The notes under the pieces were generated by a model. The model saw only the letters and a program-made list of their open reading frames with translations, did not search any database and was not told the origin of the DNA. 64,000 bases of DNA from contig WJXW01000013.1 of NCBI GenBank assembly GCA_015832175.1, positions 930,001 through 994,000 of the forward strand, given 5' to 3'. This stretch comes from Paraphaeosphaeria minitans. Lineage: Eukaryota > Ascomycota > Dothideomycetes > Pleosporales > Didymosphaeriaceae. The position numbers and the translations under genes were made by a program. Positions 11,641 through 22,060 of this stretch are shown in pieces; position 1 is the first letter of the stretch, and the number at the start of each line of letters is the position of its first letter.

Positions 11641-13501
11641 ATAACATTATACTACGTAGGTTATTAGTGGAATTCTCTAATCTTTTATTAATAGTTTCCT
11701 AGGTAGTTCTGTAGTTCCTAAGTGGTTTTACTGTGTGGGTAATCTTTCTACTTAATAAAGTATGTATTATTTTTCTAATTATAATCTAGAATCTTTTTAA
11801 CTTTAAATTCGTTTTGCTCCTTAGTCTAGTAATAGAAAGTAGTCTTAACTAGTATATTAGAGTCTACTAGTTCCAGTAGTAATACGTAGAATACTAGGTG
11901 TATCTTTGCGTCTGGCGGTAGTTCTAACTTATAGTTTACTAGTAATATTCGCTTAGAAACGTAAAATAGTCTAATCTTAATATAATCTAGTTTCTTGTGT
12001 TTTTTCTTCTAAGTTTATAGGTTCTTTGTAAGTAGATATGCTTTATCCCCCTTCTTTAGCTAAGGTGTTATTTTTTAATTTTAGTTTTAGTAAAAAATTA
12101 ATTGCTGCTGAGCTTTTTTAAGGTCTTTTTAGAGTTATTAGTGTATTTTCTTTATATTTTCTACTATATCTATAGCTTCTTTTGCTTTGATTATTGTAAA
12201 AAATTATTAATTAAAGAGATGTGGGTGTCTTTTATAGTTTACATAGAATAGTATATATCCTAATACTACTAGTATTTTGTTATTATAGGCTAACTGTGCT
12301 ATAGGTAGTAGTAAAACCTAGTTATTCTTCTAACTGTTGCAGTAGATACGTAGGTACGTTTCTATAATTTAGTTTATACCTTCTGTCTGTTTATCTATTT
12401 ATAGATAGTAAGCTATTAACAGCTTTAATTTTATTCTAAGTATGGCTATAAGCGTTATCTAGTAATTTAACGTAAAGAGCTTATCTCTGTCGGTAATAAT
12501 TATTTTTAGGATTCTGTAATATCTAATTAGTTAGTCTAGGATAAGAAAAATAAGTTCTTTTACTATTTTTCTTTTAAGGCATAGAATAAGCTTAATATAC
12601 TTGGTTATTTAGTAGACTACTACTAGTATGCTATTGTATTTAATTCCTGTTATTAGATCCTTAGAGTTTAGAATTCCTGTAATAAAATCTATACTAATGT
12701 CTTCCTATAGTGCTATTAGTATTCTAATTACTTATATCTCTCTATATTTAACCTGTGTGCTGCGTTTATTTCTCTACTATTCTATATATTTATAGATATA
12801 AGTTATTATAGCTTCTTTAATTCCTTTAAATGTGTAGTTCCTTTAAATAAGTTTTATTATTTTCGTAATGCCTAGGTGTCTGTATATAGGGTTATTATAG
12901 TATTGTTAGATAATCTTAGACTGTAGGTGTTTTAGAACTTCTTAGTTAATTACTAAAAGTTAATTTAGTTCTACTACTAGTTTTAGAGATCTATTTTTGG
13001 CTTTGCAAAGGATTACGGAGAAGGTTTTTAGTTTTTCTTCTACTAGATTACTTTATTAGCTAAGAGCGTCTGCTCTACTATTTTCTTTTCTAGCTATATA
13101 GATAATTTTAAACTTATATTGCCTAGTAGTCTACAACTATCTTTATTATTATAGCGTAAGTTCTTTTGTTGTTATAAACTTTAGAAGGTTCTTATAATCT
13201 GTATAGATTTCTAGCGTTAAGTAACTAAGCGAGTAGATCCTCTAGTGCTTTAAGGCCTTAATAATAGCGTAGAGTTTTTTATTATATACGTTATGTTGTA
13301 TTTTAGCGTTATTAAATTTATATAAATAATAGGCAATTAGGTACTATTTACTATTATGTTCTTATTTAGCGTAGGCGTCTAGCGTAAGATCGCTAGCGTC
13401 TGTCTTAAATTATAGTAGTTTTTTACGTCTAAAATAAATAAGGATAGGTTCTATAATACATACTGTCTTAAGAACTTAGAATAATATTCTATACTTATTT
13501 A
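11641..13501 (-). pseudogene. GyB pol remnant: RNase H, integrase, chromodomain
   Basis: On the - strand this is colinear with GyA 23480-25310: the start of RNase H lies next to 13501, the zinc finger and core of integrase are in the middle, and the chromodomain end is near 11650-11780. RT is absent because the sequence jumps at 13502 to an inserted element and resumes in gag on the far side. Stops are TAG/TAA throughout. The sequence just left of the insertion (13421-13490) serves as an uninterrupted reference for the insertion site of the gag-only copy at 45909. Confidence 0.88.
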
Positions 13502-15686
13502 TGTCTATACAGTTTATCGTATAAATAGCACTAAGTGAAATAGGGGCCTGCCTACCTATAGGAACCCGCACAAGGACCCACTACTTAGGTTAGCGCTAAG
13601 AGGCAGAAACTTCATAAGGCCCTGCCTACCTATAAGGACCTACACAAGGACCCCCTACTTAGGTTAGCGCCAAGAGGCAGAGACTTTATAAGGTCCTTAG
13701 TGCCCCTTTATACAATAGACTAGACGTAATTAATTAAACCTACTTCTTACCCTTTGCATAATAGTATACTATTAACCCTTAAATGCTTAATTATAGATTA
13801 AGCCAAACTAACACTAATTAGTAGTTAATTCTAATTAACTACAAACTAGTAAGGTCTAAAGACAGAGCGCCCTATAAGCTAGATACATAGGCTCTGTATT
13901 GTTACCTTTACTAGAGATTAAATTTTAGATTATATAATAAGTAGAAATAAAGCGTGTATATCTATAAAGAGTTGCACAATCTAGTTTAAGCTATTCTATA
14001 GAAAAGAAAGGAGATAGTGAGCACATTTACAACCCTAAAAAATATATTATATAATTAAACTAGCGATAACTAAACGTAAACACGTCGCACAATTAAACCA
14101 GCGATACACTAATACAGTCTAGTCGCACAATTTAACAAGATAATAATATGGCACTAGGACCAGGAGACTTCCTAGAGGAATCTGTATATAAAGGAATTGC
14201 ACAATAAGCTACCTAGGAGGATAACTTAGAATAGCTTTAATAAGTAGAGGAAGTAATAAATATTAAGGCTATTACCTTAAGAGGAGAGATCGCACAAAAG
14301 TACTAAGTAGATAGAGTAGATCTACACAGCTACCTACCCCCTTCTCTAAAATAGCTAAACACTTATATAGTGTATATAATTGCGTAATATCGCGTAAGCA
14401 GCCTTAAAGGTAAAGAGGTAATCTCTTCTTTTACTAAAGATTTTAACAACTAGAAGAAGAGAAACTTTAATAAAATTAGTTATATAGTAAGAAGAGAGCT
14501 TATTACTTTTCTTATAAAGGAAGGCTTTGTCGCTACTAATACTATAATAAAGGACACCTATGTAAAGAAACTCTTTAAACTGTTATAGCTTAACTATAAG
14601 CTACAGACCCTTCGCACAATAATACTATAACTATAACCTAAACTGCTTCGCACAATCCTAATAATATAACCTACACTATCTATAGGCAATATATATATAT
14701 ATAGAGCACAGCTAGGGCCCATCTCTATACGTGCGAGGACAGAGACACTATATATAGAGCCACACTAGTGGCAGCAGCCTAAAACCTAGACTGCTTTTGC
14801 CTAACAAACTACATTGTACAAAGAGGCTAGACACTCCTAGTCTTCTTAATAACTAGGAGATTATGCTTCTATTTAGCTAGACAATATTATCCTTAACTTT
14901 AAAGGAGAGTTAGAGGATAAAGACTATTGTACGAAAGAGGAGGAAGATAAATAAGACTAATAGGGTAATAAAGAAGAAGTATAAAAGGCTACTTTATACC
15001 TTACTTCTACTACATACTTTTATTACATAACTAGGAGCGATTCTTCTATACCTACTTACTAAGACCTAGCGCTAAGTATTGTATTACTTAATACCCTACC
15101 TTCTATTTACACACAGGATATATGCCTAGAAAGAGCCTTATTATACAATGCGACTCTACTACTATGCGAAGGGGTAGGGTAAGAACTAAGTAGGTTAGCT
15201 ATTACTACCTATTTGCATAAGAGTAGGTATAAATAGGACCTCTACTATATAGTAACACTACACTTACCTTACAACCTATTCTAATAGGGGAAGGCTAACT
15301 ATATAGATAGAGAAGAACAGGAAAGGGAAAAGGTATAATAAATATAAGCTATTACACAAAAGAAAAGTTACTAGTGTCTATATAGTTTATCGTACAAATA
15401 GCACTAAGTAAAATAGGGGCCTGCCTACCTATAGGGACCCGTATAAGGACCCACTACTTAGGTTAGCGCTAAGAGGCAGAGACTTTATAAGGCCCTACCT
15501 ACCTATAAGGACCCGCATAAGGACCCCCTGCTTAGGTTAGCGCTAAGAGGCAGAGACTTTATAAGGTCCTTAGTGCCCCTTTGTACGATAGACTAGACGT
15601 AATTAATTAAACCTACTTCTCACCCTTTGTACAATAGTATACTATTAACCCTTAAATACTTAATTGCAGATTAAGCCAAACGTATA
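13502..15686 (+). mobile_element. Gag-only LTR element, internally deleted, without TSD
   Basis: Two 312-bp LTRs (13502-13813 and 15375-15686), each with the 74-bp tandem duplication, flank an internal region that matches the full copies except for about 0.9 kb missing from the middle of gag, at about 14890. The flanks do not repeat: attta on the left, ttaac on the right. They also belong to non-adjacent parts of the host gypsy, RNase H on the left and gag on the right. This is not a simple insertion. It is best read as the product of recombination between two copies that had inserted at two places in GyB. Confidence 0.9.
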
Positions 15687-16529
15687 TTAACTTCTATTAA
15701 AAACACGTTTATTAGGCTACTTAGGGCCTATCCTTCCTTCTTTTCTTTTACCTATATAGTTAAACTAGATATCTTCTATTAGTTTATATCTCTAGTAGTT
15801 CCTTAGTTATTACTTTTAGATAACTCTAATAGGGTTCTTATACACTACTTTTACTAGTTATCTAAAACTTATTACTCTAAAGTTTTATTAGAGCTCTTAT
15901 TATAGGTAGAACTATGTTTTGTTAATTCTAATAGTTTCTTGATATAGTTCTTTAAGGTTAGTAATTTGTGCACTACTATATAAGAATTCCTTACATAGTT
16001 TCTATTTAAGTCCTTATTTATATATATCCTAAAGAGATTTATTGTCCTAGTTAAGTTATATAGCGTACCTACAAAACTTAGCTATATACTTAGCTACTAA
16101 TCGCTTCTAAGTTATAGTTTAAATCTTTACTTTTGTAATAGAGTCCTTATTAGTAATCTTAAAAAGTTGTTTAAGGCATTTCTTAAAGTTATTATAATCC
16201 TTAATAATATTAACTATATTAGTATTATTATTTAGGTAATTATTGTCGTTGTTATTGTGGTCTATTCCTAGGTACTTTTTAAGGTAAGAATAGATCTATA
16301 ATCCTATATCTCCTTGTATGTATATTACTATAAAAATAACCTTTTTCTTATTTTTAAGAGGTTTGTCTAAGTTAAAGAAGTAGAGGTCTAACTAGAGAAT
16401 TTAGACATTAGTTTAAAATTATTTGCTAGAGTAGAGATTAGGTTTATGCGCCTTACTACTATCCTTTATAAAAGTAATCTTAGCGGCACCTAAAGCTATA
16501 AAAGAGGTAGGAGTTTGTAAAGTACTCAT
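15687..16529 (-). pseudogene. GyB gag, N-terminal part with intact ATG
   Basis: On the - strand the frame starts at ATG 16529-16527 (MSTLQTPTSF), about 18 bp after the 5' LTR. It matches GyA gag from 20131 to about 20975, where it stops at the gag-only insertion. GyB is the only copy in the window that keeps this ATG; in GyA (20131), GyD (50690) and GyG (61396 region) it reads ATA. The zinc knuckle and everything after it up to RNase H are missing. Internal stops are TAG/TAA. Confidence 0.85.
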
Positions 16530-16546
16530 GTTAAGGGTGTTTAAGA

Positions 16547-16946
16547 TATTAAATCTAAGAGGGTAGCTAGTCCTAAAGGGTTAAGGTTAGTTCTTAGGCA
16601 GAAGTACTTATAAAAGGTAGAAGGTCTTATTAATATAATAGTATTTTATAAAGTGTAACAAGTTAATAATATAGTCTGCTAGAATTTAAATAATAGATTA
16701 ATAAACAGATTAAACATAAGTATAGAAAGCCTATTCTTACGTTCCTATATACTTTAAGCAATTAGTGGACTAATAACTAATTAAACACTAATTAGTTACT
16801 TAGTATATTAAGTGCTTAGTCTAATTAGTTATGTTAGCGCTCTAATCACACTAATTAGGTTACGTGACCTCTTGTGCTATGCCACTTAAATAATAAACGT
16901 AGATATATATAAAAATCCTAGGAGGCCTAGCCTTTGGATCTTAACA
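16547..16946 (-). repeat. GyB 5' LTR (400 bp)
   Basis: Starts tgttaagatcc at 16946 on the - strand and ends ggatttaata at 16547. It is 11 bp shorter than the 3' LTR because of small deletions in the U3 AT-rich repeats. It retains more TG/CA than the 3' copy, so the two LTRs were RIPped to different extents. Confidence 0.9.
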
Positions 16947-17020
16947 CTTAGCTAGACCTAGGCTAACACCTAGCTAGGCCTAGCCTTAGAGCTAGAAGAA
17001 GCGGACCTAAACCTATGTAA
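16947..17020 (+). pseudogene. Gy0 segment between the GyB and GyC insertions
   Basis: Seventy-odd bases of the old Gy0 element lie between the right target duplication of GyB (cttag, 16947-16951) and the left one of GyC (tgtaa, 17016-17020). They link the integrase C-terminus left of GyB to the chromodomain right of GyC. No feature of its own. Confidence 0.75.
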
Positions 17021-17236
17021 TGTAACGGGTAGATTATAATATTATTGTGGTGTTCTAGTATCTAGCGCCAAGGCCTTATAGAGGGTCTGTGCGCTAAGTG
17101 AGCTAGCTGCGCAAAACCTACACTATACGCCAACTCTATATAAAATAAATATTATTCTATTAATATTACTAGAGTTATCCTTTTACTATTCTTTCTAGTG
17201 TGAAGTAAGTACTATTACCTATAACTAGACCTTACA
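17021..17236 (+). repeat. GyC 5' LTR (216 bp)
   Basis: Starts tgtaacgggtagatt and ends gaccttaca. It is nearly colinear with the 3' LTR at 29996, with differences mostly of the CA/TA and TG/TA type. Related copies are at 40533-40746 (-) and, more diverged, 32480-32695 (+). Confidence 0.95.
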
Positions 17237-17299
17237 TAATAATACTTTATCTATAATAGTCTAGGGATAGCTCCTAGAGTTATATAAGCTACTAGTAGG

Positions 17300-19677
17300 G
17301 GGTAGACCTTACCTAAAGCCCCTAAAGGCAGTAAAGACCCTTTTATCTAGTATATAAGAAGAAAGCTAGTAACACGCAACTTAAGCCTACCTTTAACGCT
17401 TAAGTAGCGTATTCTAGTTACTAAAAAAAAGCATAATAAGCTTCGCGCTATATATTAACTTTATACCTTAGAAGACAAAATCTCCTAACTTAAAAGTATA
17501 AGCTAAACCCCTAGCGTAGTAACTACCACTAAAAACATTAAAATCCTATCTACTAACACATATAAGTAGGACGCGCTTATAGCGTATATAGTAATATACA
17601 TTAAGTATACGCTTTTACCTAAGGACCTTACTAAATATAAAGGTAGGAACCTTAAAGAGTATTACAAAATCTTTTATTCCTATAAAGTAACCTTTTGCCT
17701 CTTACTATAAGAATTTGTGCAGAATAGAGATAAAGTTATCTAGGTAATATAGTACCTTATAGGCGACCTAAGAGAACTATAGTATACACACTATAAGCGC
17801 ACCTTTAAAGCTAAGGGGGAAACACCTATCTAGAAGTACTTTAAGTAGTATATATTTAACTTACTTTTAGACCTAATAAATTACAGCCTAGAAGTAGCTA
17901 TAGCGTATACTTAGGTAATATAGCGAAGAGACTAAACTATTTACTTCTTTATAACCTACCTTATTATTCTTAAAGATTAACTTACACTTTAAACTAAAGA
18001 GTAAAAGGTATAGTACATCTTTTCTAAGCTTAAACCTAAGGTATAGAGGGCTATTACTAACTACCATTAGGTGCCTATAACTAGGGAAAACTTTATTACT
18101 TTAGGCTCTACGCTTAAGCGAAACCTACGCTGCGCACCTATAATATAGAAGTTAAGCCTATATTATGTATTAAAGAAATCTAAGAATACTACGCTTAACT
18201 ACTAAATATCTAAAGGTAATAGTAAGACCTAAGATAAGAAAAGTGTCACCTACTATAAGTACTATAAAACTAGCTACTATACTAATAAATGCAAAGGTAG
18301 TAATTCTAACTAGATTCCTATACAAGTAAACTATACAAGAAAAGGCTAAGCCTTACCTATAACCTAGGTATAGTAAGGCGTCTACTAATTTATATCTTAC
18401 TAGGTATAAAGCGCATATATAGCACAGCTAGAGATATAGGCTTAGAAAGGGAACTCTAAATAATTCTTAACCTATAAACTAATATTAGCCTAATTAGCTA
18501 AATTATTACTATTTAAATAAATCTAAAACCTATTAAAGGGGCTAAGCTCCCTAAACTAGAATAGATTAGGGCCTAAAGGTAAAGCACCTACGCTGCCTAT
18601 GCGCTCTAGGTGCGTATTATAGATAATATAGAAGTACAGCGCAGGATAAAGACTACTATCTATAGCGTTAATAAAGAAGGGATCCCTCTCCTACTTAGCA
18701 ACCCTTTCCTATAAGAAGGCGATAGCTACCTTAATTACAGCTTATAAACATAGCGCTAGAGCTATACTATAGCTTTAATACAGCTTGTCACCGCAAGGAA
18801 CTTTAAAGACAATATAGAGTATACTAGCTTAGATTTATTTCTTCTACGGGTCTTATAAACAACTAGTATAAGCTTAGAGCACCTAGCGCGCATTAATAAA
18901 ACGCGTATAGTATAGGTACTATGTATTCCTAACGTATTACGTAAATATAGTAACGTATTTAATAAAAAAGTAGCGTCTACCCTACTAAATTTTAAAGAAT
19001 CTAATTATGCTATCCCTATTCTAGAGGGAAAGGAACCTCCTTATAGACTACTTTATAATCTCTTAGAGTAGGAGCTTAAGGTACTTTAGAAGTATCTAAA
19101 AAATGCCTTTAAAAAGGGATAGATTAGGTATAGCACTAACCTAGCTAGAGCACTAATTCTATTTACCCCTAAGAAAAATAGTACACTGCGGCTTTGCGTA
19201 GATTATTAGGGCCTTAACGTAATTACTATTAAGGATTATTACCTACTACCCTTAGTTAGAGAGACGCTTAACTGCCTATTAGGCGTATACTACTATACGA
19301 CCCTTAATCTTTATAACGCCTACTATAGAATTTAGATCTAGGCAGGAGACAAGTAGAAAACTATATTCTAAACTTACTATAGCCACTTTAAATACTTAGT
19401 AATACTATTTAGCTTAACTAATGCCCCTGCGAGCTTCTAGGTATATATTAATAAGGTACTAGCACTACACCTAGATTATATATACGTTGTGTACCTAGAT
19501 AATATACTTATCTATACCTATAATAAGGATCTTACGCTTTATTAGTGCGCTGTCTACGCTGTACTTAAATTACTACGTAAGGCTAAACTTTTTATTAATT
19601 TAACTAAGTGCATATTCGCCTTAGGCAAAGTCTACTTCTTTAGTTTTATTATAACTACGCAAAGAATCCGCGCTAAT
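17300..19677 (+). pseudogene. GyC gag, protease region and reverse transcriptase
   Basis: Gag occupies about 17300-18480. At 18251-18292 the frame gives a zinc knuckle with C-x2-C-x4-H-x4-C spacing in which three of the four ligand codons read TAC (Tyr) and only the last is TGC, as expected from TGC/CAC-to-TAC change. The protease region is around 18600-18900. RT follows, with EGKEPPYRLLYN near 19026-19060, RLCVDY near 19193, FSLTNAPASF near 19408-19437, and VYLDNILIYT near 19488-19520, where the second catalytic Asp is Asn. The frame breaks at 19678, the left target duplication of GyA, and continues at 26346. Confidence 0.88.
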
Positions 19678-19682
19678 CCTAC

Positions 19683-20113
19683 TATTAGAATCTAAAATCC
19701 ACATAATGGCGAGAAGCCAGTTTTGTACCTAGCAGGCGCGTAGTAAGGATTGAGTGGGGACTTAATGCTGGCTACGCCTTAAATAAAGGAGTTATGTAAC
19801 TACTCTCTATAGAGCGCTTAATTGCTCTGTGCTAGAGTATAATATACGTAACCGCTCTCTATAGAGCGCTCTCTATAGAGCGCTCCCTACAGAGTGGACT
19901 TTGCTTAGTATATAGGAACGTAAGGATAGACTCTCTATACTTATATTTAATCTGTTTATTAATCTATTATTTAGATTCTAGTAGACTAAATTATTAACTT
20001 ATTACACTTTGCAAGATACTATTATATTAATAAGACCTTCTACCTTCTATAAGTACTCCTGCCTAAGAACTAACTTTAACCCTTTAGGACTAGCTACCCT
20101 CTTAGATTTAATA
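19683..20113 (+). repeat. GyA 5' LTR with palindromic U3 repeats
   Basis: 431 bp, same length as the 3' LTR. The U3 half contains repeated, self-complementary units based on ctctatagag (19803-19896), several joined head to tail by gcgct. The right half is shared with the other gypsies of the family from agtatatagg onward. Confidence 0.93.
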
Positions 20114-20130
20114 TCTTAAACACCCTTAAT

Positions 20131-22060
20131 ATAAGTACTTTATAAACTCCTACCTCTTTTACAGCTTTAGGTGCCGCTAAGATTACTCTTATAAAGGATA
20201 GCAGTAAGGCGTATAAACCTAATCTCTACTTTAGCAAATAATCTTAAACTAATATCTAGATTCTTTAGTTAAACCTCTACTTCTTTAACTTAGATAAACT
20301 CCTTAAAGACAAAAAAAAGGTTATCTTCGCAGCAATATACATGTAAAGAGATATAGAATTATAAATCTATCTCTACCTTAAAAAGTACCTAGGAATAGAC
20401 CACAATAACAATAACAATAATTACGCAAATAAGTACGCTAATATAGTTAATATTATTAAGAATTATAATAACTTTAAGAAATGCCTTAAACAACTTTTTA
20501 GAATCGCTAATAAGGACTCTATTGCGAAAGTAAAGATTTAGACTATAACTTAGAAATAATTAGTAGCTAAGTATATAGCTAAGTTTTGCAGATACGCTAT
20601 ATAGCTTAACTAGGATAATAAATCTCTCTAGGATATATATAAACAAGGACTTAAATAGAAACTATGTAAGGAACTCTTACATAGTAGTGCACGAATCGCT
20701 AATCTTAAAGAACTATATAAGGAAACTATTAGGATTAATAAAGAATAGTTTTTACTACAACAAGAGCTCTATTAAAACCCTAAGGTGATAAGCTTTAGAC
20801 AACTAGTAAAAATAATTTATAAAAACCCTATTAGAATTGTCTAAAAGCAATAGCTAAGGAACTACTAGAGATACGAACTAATAGAAGATGTCTAGTTTAA
20901 CTATATAGGCAAAAGAAAAAGAGGAAGGATAGGCCCTAAGCAGCCTAATAAACGCGTCTCTAATAGAAGTTAATAATCAATAACTAAGACCTGTAAATGC
21001 TTTACATATGGCAAACTAGGCCACATAGCTAGGAACTATAGATTAAAGAACAAAGTCTATTAAACTAAGTTAAATATACTAACTATTAAGGACTAAGAAC
21101 CTAATAAGGAATAGGAAGTTATTACAACGCTATTTAGTTACTAACGCGTTACACTAGAGTAAAGTAAGCGATTAGATTTACCTAACTTAAAACTATATAA
21201 AGATCTAGAAGATAACTCTAACGTATACCACAATATAGAAAACGTAGGAGAGATACTAAGATCTCCTACTCCTTACCTATAAAGTAGGTAGGAAGAAGAT
21301 AACCCTATGTCACCTAAGTATAAACTAAATGTTTAGGACTACATAGAACCCTACTAGGCACTAAAAGGGATACAACCTTATAAAAATAAGAAGTTAGACT
21401 ACGTACTAAAGTACTACCTAGACTACTAAAATCCTATACACTAATTCTATATATAGACGTATTGCGAAGAACCAATATGCGTATAACATAAAGCAGAGAA
21501 AGAGAAGAATAAGAAATAACCTAAAAGGAAACTGCGCTATAGATAAATATAGATAGACTACTTTATCGCAGCTTATAATAAACACCTCTAGGATAAATAA
21601 TAAGTAAAATACTTTCTTTACTTTACGCTAAAGGGTAACAAATGCTGCAATATACTTATTGATAGAGACTATATATAACTGTACTAGTATACGTATCTAA
21701 ACTAAGACTGCGAATACTACTATATAGCCAAACATTTAGATAGTTTTACAAACTGCCCTATGTAAGAAGTAATAATAGAACTACTAATTTAACTAATACA
21801 CAGGAACAGTAAAGACTGTGGGAGGAAAAACAGCAGAACATCCTTATAAGAAGAAGAAAAAGACAATCTATATAAGCTACGTACTTAAGAATAATAATAG
21901 AAGCGGATGCTTAGAAACATATACTAGGTACTAGAACTTAACTATAACCTACATAAATAGATGTCTTTTTTAGGCCTAAACTTAGATAAGAAAACGCCTT
22001 TATTAAATTAAATACTATAGTAAGTATAGTATTAGTTAAGCTACTAGTATAGCTTAAAGG
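20131..22060 (+). pseudogene. GyA gag
   Basis: The frame begins 18 bp after the 5' LTR with ATA in place of the ATG seen in GyB. A capsid-like helical region follows. Near 20994-21050 there is a zinc knuckle reading C-F-T-Y-G-K-L-G-H-I-A-R-N-Y (C-x2-C-x4-H-x4-C with two Cys changed to Tyr); in GyD the same two positions are still Cys. The remainder is a long, charged region leading to the protease. Stops are TAG/TAA. In the active ancestor it would have packaged element RNA. Confidence 0.85.

Larger units (their letters stand above)
10567..16946 (-). mobile_element. GyB: Ty3/gypsy element with internal deletion, TSD cttag
   Basis: Two LTRs (5' at 16547-16946, 3' at 10567-10977; ends tgttaagatc...ggatttaaca on the - strand) bound an element read on the - strand. 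The exact duplication cttag lies at 10562-10566 and 16947-16951. Inside are the gag start, RNase H to chromodomain, and an antisense reading frame before the 3' LTR. A gag-only element (13502-15686) sits between gag and RNase H, and roughly 2.5 kb of gag, protease and RT (judged by comparison with GyA) is missing exactly there. GyB inserted into Gy0, whose reading continues on both sides. Confidence 0.92.

Noticed and set aside
13502..15686. Regularly repeated blocks as a possible CRISPR array or satellite
   Set aside because: The repeats are two LTRs with an internal 74-bp tandem duplication, bounded by TG...CA ends; there is no spacer structure.
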